Source: Phialocephala subalpina (Eukaryota > Ascomycota > Leotiomycetes > Helotiales > Mollisiaceae). From it: a DNA stretch of 64,000 bases. A program made the position numbers and the translations under genes. Of the stretch, positions 55,959 to 64,000 are shown piece by piece. The notes under the pieces are model-generated. The model was not told the origin of the DNA. It saw only the letters and a list, made by a program, of their open reading frames with translations, and did not search any database. The stretch's first letter is position 1. Each line of letters opens with the position of its first letter. The DNA lies in assembly GCA_900073065.1 (NCBI GenBank), contig FJOG01000005.1, forward strand, positions 682,001 to 746,000, given 5' to 3'.

Positions 55959-56533
55959 TTTGACGGTATTGCTCTTAAATTTATTTTAGAAGTTGAGGCA
56001 GATACTTGGAAGGGGAAATCAATCGAAGTAAATCTGTGGTGGTGGGCTGGACTTGGAAAAATCACCAGCGGAGCAAAATGGAGGGGCAGACTTGATCAAG
56101 ATAGGAATAGCGTTACACCTGACTTCTCACTTGGCGCTAGGCCCAATTCGCCCTTTTGCTATCCGCCACATGTTAACGTCTCGGTCCGCATACGACCACG
56201 TGATGAGATGGATTTGAAGATGCAGGAAAGGTTTCCTTGAAACGCCATGCCGTGCAATGAAACGTACATGACAGCGAATGTCTACGAAGTACGATCTGAT
56301 CTGACAAACTGACGATTCCCAAGCCCAACTTCAGAGTATTAAAAAAGTCAGGAGTCCGAACAGTCGATCGCGGGAGCGACGGATAGGAAAAAGTACCATA
56401 AGCGAGATTTGGTTGCATGATGACTGAATTGTGGCGCCGTGCTCTTGCTTTACAAAACAACCCTCACTCCTTCCTTCTCTTCAACACCTCACACTCCTTC
56501 GTGCGCAACACGATAACTGCTGCTACCGCTACA

Positions 56534-57697
56534 ATGGCCAACATCTCTATTGCCTCCAATTCCACCACGATGTTCGACCTACCACCCCTCCCGTCGTATA
56601 CTCTTACTCCCACTCAGCCGCTCATTTCCTTTATCCCCGACTTCTGGCTCACCCTCGCGCTTCCAGTTGTCGCATACTGGGTTGTTTCTATGTTCTTCCA
56701 CTTCATAGATGTGAACGACATATGGCCACAGTACCGATTACATACACCCGCCGAGATCCTGAAGAGGAATCATGTCTCGAGATATGAGGTGGCGCGCGAC
56801 GTGATCATACAGCAGATCATCCAGACAGTGGTTGGACTTGCTTTAGCCTTTCTGGATCCGGAGGATATGACTGGAAAGGAGGCCTACGATGTTGCGGTCT
56901 GGGCTACAAGGTTACGAATCGCTCAGAGAGCTCTGCCGCAGCTCCTGGGTCTTCTAGGCCTCAATGCTGCAGCCATCTCGAAGAACATGGCTGGATCGCA
57001 TCCAATGCTGGCTGGTGTGCTTGCAGGTGGAAAATACCCCTCATTGAGCATGGGTATGGACATTGTTAGCGGAGGAGAAGTTCCTGGTTTTGCTAGCTGG
57101 GAGATCTTTACGGCTAAGGCGATTTACTGGGTCATTGTACCTGCTATGCAGTTCTGGTTGGCAACTCTTATCGTGGACACATGGCAATACTTCCTTCATC
57201 GTGCTATGCACATGAATAAGTGGCTATACAGTAAGTTTTTGAGAAGATGATTTCCATTTCAGCTGCTGACTCTTCCAGCTACTTTCCACTCACGCCACCA
57301 CCGTCTCTATGTTCCCTACGCCTACGGAGCGCTGTACAACCACCCATTCGAAGGTTTCCTCCTCGATACACTCGGAACTGGGATTGCGTACTTGGTTGCT
57401 GGGATGACGCCTCGCCAAGGAATGGTCTTCTTCACAGCCTCTACAATCAAGACAGTCGATGACCACTGCGGTTACGCCCTGCCATGGGACCCCCTGCAGC
57501 ACATCACAAGCAACAATGCAGGATACCACGATATCCATCATCAAAGCTGGGGCATCAAGACGAACTTTTCGCAGCCATTCTTCACGTTCTGGGACCGATT
57601 ACTAGGCACAATGTGGAATGGTGATACCACGGCGAGATATGCGAGAGATAGAAAGGCAGCACAATTTAAGGCGAATGCAGAGAAGGTCCAGTCGTAA
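56534..57697 (+). CDS. SUR2: Sphinganine C4-hydroxylase (SUR2, fatty acid hydroxylase superfamily)
   Basis: Two exons (56534-57230 and 57279-57697) encode 371 residues. The intron is GTAAGT...GCTGAC..TCCAG (48 bp, with an in-frame stop). An N-terminal hydrophobic segment (FWLTLALPVVAYWVVSMFF) is followed by further membrane stretches. The three histidine boxes of the di-iron family are present: FLHRAMH, TTFHSRHHRLYVPY (formed across the splice), and GYHDIHHQSWGIKTNF. The enzyme hydroxylates dihydrosphingosine at C4 to phytosphingosine in the ER. An upstream in-frame ATG at 56417 would add 39 residues; 56534 (MANISIASN) is preferred because of length and its CAATGGC context. Identity is secure. 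Confidence 0.93.
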
Positions 57698-60600
57698 TCT
57701 GAGGTAATCCTGCACACGGAGATTGTTTTCTGAGGGGGGGTTATTATGATTGTACAATACGAGCGGCATGAGAGTCTCCCTTGCATTCGAGGGACGAGGT
57801 GTTTGGACGGGTTGGATGGATGATTGAGGCGGGCGTTTTGGTGTGAGTTCTAATGTGTATATCATTGAGACGAAGGTCTCTCGGAAGGCAAGGGTGCAGG
57901 ATACCTTAATACTAATAATTCTTTTCTTTGTCGATGATCAATCATGGTCTCTCTCCACTAGCTACGCGATAATGTCCATCGAGCACAGAGGATTTCTCTA
58001 TTTATCAGTTGGTCAACAAACAAGAGATAGTACTGCATCTCCTCGCATGCCCTGCTGAAGCAGTTTTCCTTCGCAGACTAGCAGGCGGTCTGTTCATCTG
58101 GTCCTGACTCGTCCGGTGTTCCCATAACCCTCGGCCCAACAACCCATTCCTTGGAACAGATTCATGCTCTAGCATCCGACGAAACGGCTCTACTCACAGT
58201 TTGATACTCAGAACACAGACAAACATCTGAGCATCTGCATCAATGACCTCACCCATCATGGCAGTATGCGGCTCCTCCCGATAGGATGCTGCAGGCATCC
58301 GCTGCACCCCGCAACCGGTTCGATCAGTTCACGTTCTTTTGATGACTCTGTGCTCGATCTCGCATGGAAAGTGGGCCCACATGAGCACGATTAAGGGGTA
58401 AAAGCGTGATCTTTATCACTAATCAGCCGGAATTTTTCGCTCAGGATACAATTGGGTCAATGTCCTTCAGAATCATAGAATTCCAACCTGGGCGATAATA
58501 AAGGAATAGGCTAAGTGAAGAGACGGAAAGGCCAGTGGGTTGCCGGTACTTGAAGATTGTAAATCAGGTGACACCGCGTTCAGGGCAGAAGTTTTGGTGA
58601 AGACGGGAAGATTGCGAGCCCTGGCGGATTCGCCGTGTCAAGAACTGGCAGGCCCAACGGAGATCTTCGGATCAAGCTCTGCTATTGAGCTCAGAGCGAG
58701 GCGAACTCCTAAGGTTACGTCCTTCTCGAACTTTGTTGCGGTCATTTTCAGGTCTCCGAGACTCCGCACGTCGGTTTTATTCGGCATCGCGAGGTAAAAA
58801 GACAGGATATTTGTAGGACTTGGCGATGCCTCAGGTAAAGGCTCTAACGTAATCAACGTCCTTGTCTTGATGCTATCGCGGATGACTTCCAAGCGAGGGT
58901 CCATTTTAACCTTGTTGCAATCAAGGTTCGCCGGAATATTGGATTTGATTCGGAGTTTGGTTGAATTGAGTGAGCTTTGACGATGAGGACGGGGGATTTG
59001 ATTGCTGACTGTGCCGTTGGGCGGTGATGAGGACCAATTTGAGGTTATGTTGAGGTTGTACCAACAGCATCTCGTTATCAGATTTCTCATCGTTCTCCTG
59101 AAGTACCTTGATGACAGGAAGACCCTCGAAGCTTGAAACGTAGGAACAGCCACCTGAACCCTAAATACTCGCGTGTGTTTCGAAACTCTCATCCAATGAA
59201 CCTTCATATCCTCTCCCAATTTGACTTCTCAGATCGTAGCTAAGATTCCCACGCGCGTCGAGAACTTCACGTGTGGTTGGACCTGAGGTCGTCGTGAAAA
59301 GCATCCAGCGCACAGATCCCTCATTTCGAAGCGGACATCTTAATCTCACCACCAAGATTCATTCAAGGTGCGCTTGACAGGGCAAGCAAAGACACCAATC
59401 AGACACCCAGTTTCAGCAGGTCCCTTCACACTGATTGGCTACCATGTCAAGTGTGAGCATCACCAGGCTAAACTGCAAGCAGGCAAGCTCACCAACGTCA
59501 GGGACTGAAATCCCCGTAAGTCCCAAGCCACAACTCTATTCCGAGATTCCAGGACGAACTGGGGTCTGCATTGACCTTCAGAGTGGGCTTGAAGGCACAT
59601 CAAACAGAAAAGTCCGATCATGATGTCGTCCCATCCATGCAAACCCTACGAAGGGACAAACTCTCCCCAATGAAGAGAAACCCGTGGGCTCCTGAGCCCT
59701 GCAGATGCCGGCAATAAATAACGTCCTATGTGAAACAGAGCAGAACGAATTATCAAAGGGCAGTGTTGCTGAGCCTTCTCCTCCAGTCATGCCGAAGAGC
59801 GAATGTGAAGCTGTCGAATCATGCAGCGATGCAGCTTGAGACCAGATGATGCTTCCTTCAATTGGCTGCCCCAACATCTTAGCTCTATCTTTAAACCGGA
59901 TGTTTGAGTTGTGTTCAGCTCCTGTCTCTCATCATCGTCAACCCGAATGCGCCACGTCTTACTGGATTTGGACGGATGCGTTGTGGAAAGCAGAATTATT
60001 GGAAAACGCCAGTCCAGCCGCACGCCCAAGAACAATCCTGACTGTCGAGCACGCTCGGACGAATTTCCAGCGATTTGGCAGCGTCAGACAAATACGTCCA
60101 TTTTCCTTCTTCTCGTCGAGTCTCCCGTGCTCACTTTTTGTTCTCGGCCAAAAACCGCTTCCGTCCTGCTCTCCATTAAGATTAGACCAGCTGTTCCTGG
60201 ATTTTAGAGCTTCAATGTTAGTGGCATCAACTGGACCTTCGTAGCTTCCTAAGCTTCGATCCACCTGCCACTCAATTTCCTGTTCTCCTCCACAGCAGCA
60301 ATCGATACCCCCGCCATAAAGTCTCAATCACCTCCCATCTGCTCGCTGATCAAACAAACATCCACCGTCTCAACATCGACAGCGCCAAGTCCAAAAACAA
60401 TGCATCGAGAACATCAATCATAGTATCACCATCCTCAAACACCAACACGTGCCTACAATCCTTCAACATTGGTGTTCTGTAAGCGCTCGATTCGGAAACG
60501 TCCATCGATTCTCACCACGGCGCTTCGATTTCAAAACTCGCAGCCTCACTGGTCCAAGGAACAACACTGCAATTCCACGACCCTTCCATCGACCCAACAT

Positions 60601-62005
60601 CAAACCTCGCGCCTATCCAAAACATACTTCAGAAACCACAAGGAATAAGTTTTGTTCCTGAGCCTCACCTTCGTCGAAATATCAACGGTTGGAACCAATA
60701 CCAAACTTCGGTTACTGGAGCCTGCAACCAGCCGGTACTACAAGACCGTGACGTTCGCCAGCAATCGAAGAGAGGAATCCTCGTCGTCGTCAAGAATTCT
60801 TTTCAACGTCCAACTAATTCATAATATTTTTTGCTTGGGCTGGTCCTAAGTTTCGGTCGCCAGGATGGATACGGCTTTGATAACTTTTATGATATACGTT
60901 CAGAGTTTCGTTTCCCCAATCTGATGTTTGGAACTTTCCTGCCCAGCCTGATGCTAGAATTCTTTCTTGGGATGCTTACCCAATTGGATGCGACCGCGAT
61001 GGCACTGCATGGTGGAAGGAAAGAATTTCAAGAAGAGAAGGATGTTCGCAGAGAGGAGAAGGTGGTCGAGGCCAAGTCGGACCTCAATTGAGCCTTCATT
61101 ATCTACTTGAAGTACATTGTTTGCAACGCAGTTTGCGGAGCTTTCATGTTTCAAGACGGGCAGACAAGAGCGTGGTGTTGTGTCGTGTGCAAGCCGTTGG
61201 AATCTTGGAGATCATGCGGAATGGTTATACCTGTGCTTGTGTACCTGTCGATCAAGGCATTGACATCGGTATTGCGAAAGTACTTGTGTTGTCTGACCTT
61301 CAATGAGTACTCAAGTTGAATCGGGCGGAAGATCTTTTCTCACGGCTGGACGTCGCAGACTGTTTCTTACAGAGAGGCTCATCTAGGCGCGATTGTGGGC
61401 GAAACGTCCCTCTATATAACAAGCATGTTAAGGTGGAAGATTGACGAAGTCCGTCCGTCCGATGTTTATTTGCGGGCGGGGAAAAACATTGTTTCATATT
61501 TATCTGCCACCACCTTTGCAATTTATTTAGCACATCTCCCCACGAAATATCGGGTCCTTGCCAGATACGCGAACCATGTTTCAAGTAGCTGACGATTCTG
61601 CAGTCAAACCTCACCATCGACACAGTCGGTTCATTTAATCGGATCATGGGACAATTTCTCCAAACATTATCCGATGGAACGAGATATCAGACGAGCGCGA
61701 GGCCAATGGCGTGGGTGTTATGCCTTCGAGGACATCATCTGTGATGGTGACGGGGGTAGCAGTCCCAAACGAACAGGTGGTTTGAAAATGGGATCCACTT
61801 ATTATTACTACGTACTGGTCCCCATACTCGAAACAGTAAAACAATGACACTGACTGTTTATATATAGTATGAGCTGGACGACTGTACAGAATATCACGAC
61901 GCGACGATCCCATTCACTACTTCATGTCCATACCTCCCCGGTCAACCAGTCAACCTTCTCTACGTACCAGTCGAAGTCCAACCTTTACGATACCGCAGCG
62001 CATCA
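57698..62005. other. Gene-poor 4.3-kb intergenic stretch
   Basis: No convincing gene. The longest candidate is a minus frame from the ATG at 59207 to 58638 (189 residues). Its C-terminal half is protein-like (MDPRLEVIRDSIKTRTLITL), but it has no domain; probability of being real is about 0.25. No repeat or RNA gene was recognised. The last 80 bases form the leader of the gene at 62006. Confidence 0.4.
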
Positions 62006-63142
62006 ATGTCCTCAATGGCCAACGGAGATATCAAGACGATGAACCCCGCCGACAAATTCATGACCCCGCGTCAACCTCCTCCACCACCTCCTCTCCCACG
62101 CCTCAACACTGCGACATCAGTCCTCACCAAGAAGCGATCAGCTCGTTCCCTCTCGCCACCCAAGACCGAGAAGTCACAATGGTCTCCTAGAATGTTCTTC
62201 GGCCTCAAGTCACCGCCACCTCCCACTCCTACTTCACAACAAGGTGACAAGCGTGGTCGATCGTCTTCCCTCAGCAAGGTGTCACAATCTAGTGCTGGTA
62301 GAAGTGTACCGGATCTCAGTGCTCGCCCGGACGCGATGAGAAAGGTCAAGTCTGTACCTCAGACTCGGGACGTCTCTCCTCAGTCTCTCAAAATGAGGTC
62401 TAGAGAACCTTCTCCATTCCGACAAGTCGCTGCGCAAGACAGTCACTTCAATACTACCACCTTCCATATTCCTGATGAGATCGCGGAAGAAGCTGAGGAT
62501 GACGATAATTTTGCGAGTCAACTGAATCGCATTTCTATGAACGAGAAGGGAATCTTCACCGCACTCGCGCCTCCACCCTCTCGCCAACGTTCGCCTCCTG
62601 CCCCTGCCCGTGCGCGCACTGCCAAGGACATCACGAAGCCTCTGCCTCAATTACCAGAGGAAGACAATACCACCCTCATGCCACCACCTCTCCGTCTTCG
62701 TACCGCCGCATCTGCAGCCGAGCTTCAACCAAGATCACACTTCTCTACCTCGACTATCTCCACAGTCATGACATCGCCTTCCGAGAGCCACTTCAGCTTC
62801 AGCGAAGGAGATTTCAACGATGAGGAAGACTTGACTGCAGACTTGGGAAGTGGAGATGAGTTCACGTACAGTCCAGTACTGGCAGATACACCAGTTGGAG
62901 GAGGATTCAGTGGCTACAGTCTTCCGGAAGCAGAGTATGCCTCGGAACAAACACTCCGAAAGCAGACTCCACTTTCACCTTTCCAGGAGTCCGCGAGCAG
63001 GACTACATTCGGTGCGCCACCAGCTACGTATCCTTCGATGCCTGGAAGTGATCCAGAGCAGATGTCTGCCTTGGAACAATTGTTGAGTGAGATGGGATAT
63101 CTCGGCGATGTCATTGTCGGGAAAGAATCAAATCAGTTCTGA
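62006..63142 (+). CDS. Disordered Pro/Ser-rich hypothetical protein
   Basis: A single open frame of 378 residues from the ATG at 62006. A second in-frame ATG lies 3 codons on. The sequence is Pro/Ser/Arg-rich with polyproline (RQPPPPPPLPR), SP-type potential phosphosites and an acidic patch (EEAEDDDNFASQL). A more ordered C-terminal helix reads MSALEQLLSEMGYLGDVIVG, which may be the functional motif. There is no membrane segment or catalytic motif. Strong codon character and the clean helical end favour a real gene. Function unknown; a signalling or cytoskeletal scaffold is a guess. Confidence 0.75.
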   Translation: MSSMANGDIKTMNPADKFMTPRQPPPPPPLPRLNTATSVLTKKRSARSLSPPKTEKSQWSPRMFFGLKSPPPPTPTSQQGDKRGRSSSLSKVSQSSAGRSVPDLSARPDAMRKVKSVPQTRDVSPQSLKMRSREPSPFRQVAAQDSHFNTTTFHIPDEIAEEAEDDDNFASQLNRISMNEKGIFTALAPPPSRQRSPPAPARARTAKDITKPLPQLPEEDNTTLMPPPLRLRTAASAAELQPRSHFSTSTISTVMTSPSESHFSFSEGDFNDEEDLTADLGSGDEFTYSPVLADTPVGGGFSGYSLPEAEYASEQTLRKQTPLSPFQESASRTTFGAPPATYPSMPGSDPEQMSALEQLLSEMGYLGDVIVGKESNQF

Positions 63143-64000
63143 AAGAATTGCATGGATTATGTATATGATGATGGATCTGGGTGGGCTACCGCGTCGAGCC
63201 TCCTTCAACACCTTCTCTATCAGCTTCGGTATGCGACCCATTTTGGTACACCTTCCTCTTATGCCTTTCCTATTCGGAGTCATTTTCAACATCATGCCTC
63301 TGCTGCGTCTGTCAACATCGACGGACTAGTCTGCGCATTCGGGCATTCTGGGACATTTATTGCGTTTATGTATGTGTTTTGCAATTGAGCGAAAATTTAG
63401 CATGGAGTTCGGGAAAAGGCTGGAATGGTCATTGTTTGCTTGCCATTTGGCACAGAGGGTGGATTTGGTTCGTGTATGGTACATAGGGAGGAAGCCTCTT
63501 GGTGAATTCAAAAGGATGGGTGGATGGGATACAGTACGAGTACGGATGGTAGGAAGATACCCCTTGATTTGTATCGAGCTGGAGCTGGACTTGTTCGAGA
63601 TGAGAGAGCTTAGTTCTTGCTATGATATGATAGAGTAGAAAGACTACATGATGAGATCATAATGACCATGCTGGTAGCAATTGAATGAAAGTTCTTGCTA
63701 TCTAAATTTTTTGCCACCAGAATTGTGTTGACATGTCATTGCCACTTTCACCAATGGTTCGAACTACCGTCCGAGACCACCTCACTCGAAAATGAAATGA
63801 GACAACATCACACGAAATGAGCAGAGATGAGCCGACGTCCAGGGATACGCGAAATCAACACGTCCTCCCGAAATAATAACACGCACACCATTCATCCTCA
63901 TTCAGCCAAAAAGCACATAATAAACATACATGACTCCGTAAACAAACACTTTGGGATGAACGGCTTGGGTAATTTTGAGTGTGCGGGACATTGATGAGAG
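63143..64000. other. Downstream region, no supported gene
   Basis: 3' flank of the preceding gene. Open frames at 63087-63638 lack coding character. The right edge of the window shows nothing recognisable. Confidence 0.5.

Noticed and set aside
58638..59207. 189-residue minus-strand open frame
   Set aside because: No domain or splice context and mixed composition; kept only as a remark in the intergenic entry.

Overview
The window is nuclear DNA of a filamentous ascomycete. Genes carry short (45-110 bp) spliceosomal introns with GTRNGT donors and CTRAY-like branch points. The gene set includes a HET-domain protein, a CAS1-type acyltransferase, SUR2, a salicylate-hydroxylase-like FAD enzyme and a fungal-specific transcription factor. 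Gene style and protein flavour suggest Leotiomycetes (Helotiales), but that is a guess from general resemblance, not from a marker gene. No ribosomal, tRNA, CRISPR or bacterial-style features were found.

Layout. 1-0.6 kb: 3' end of a transcription-factor gene running in from the left. 1.2-1.7 kb: a small Lys-rich gene with an unresolved reading frame. 3.3-4.8 kb (-): a Ser-rich protein with a C-terminal all-Cys RING-like finger. 5.2-5.4 kb: a 172-bp MITE flanked by TA. 6.7-9.3 kb (-): a CAS1/PC-esterase membrane protein. 11.0-11.2 kb: a long near-perfect hairpin. 12.6-14.0 kb (-): a lipid-droplet-type serine hydrolase. 14.9-23.8 kb (+): two large chromatin/transcription genes in tandem, a Snf2/Sth1-type remodeller and the Paf1-complex subunit CTR9. 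24.3-26.2 kb (-): an FAD monooxygenase interrupted by a 415-bp assembly gap and carrying a frameshift. 28-35 kb is gene-poor. 35.0-37.4 kb (+): a CRIB-motif protein. 38.5-40.3 kb (+): aspartyl aminopeptidase. 40.9-44.4 kb: two divergently transcribed unknown proteins. 45.1-48.4 kb (-): an NTF2-like protein and a HET-ZZ protein.

48.8-51.6 kb is the repeat-rich accessory part. It has a 610-bp TIR element with a 9-bp target duplication, a duplicated ~140-bp hairpin-bearing unit, and a possible small four-exon gene. 52.4-55.0 kb holds two tandem divergent BTB/POZ paralogues with matching first exons. 55.2-57.7 kb holds TCTP (-) and SUR2 (+), arranged head to head. After a 4.3-kb gene-poor stretch, 62.0-63.1 kb (+) encodes a disordered Pro/Ser-rich protein.

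There is no biosynthetic cluster and no convincing new multi-gene defence system. The points most worth a second look are a GC-AG intron that rebuilds the ZZ finger of the HET protein, the two non-autonomous DNA elements, the long hairpin, the duplicated hairpin unit, the damaged monooxygenase, and the uncharacterised divergent gene pair. Exon boundaries were read by eye from splice signals and frame continuity; no search was run.
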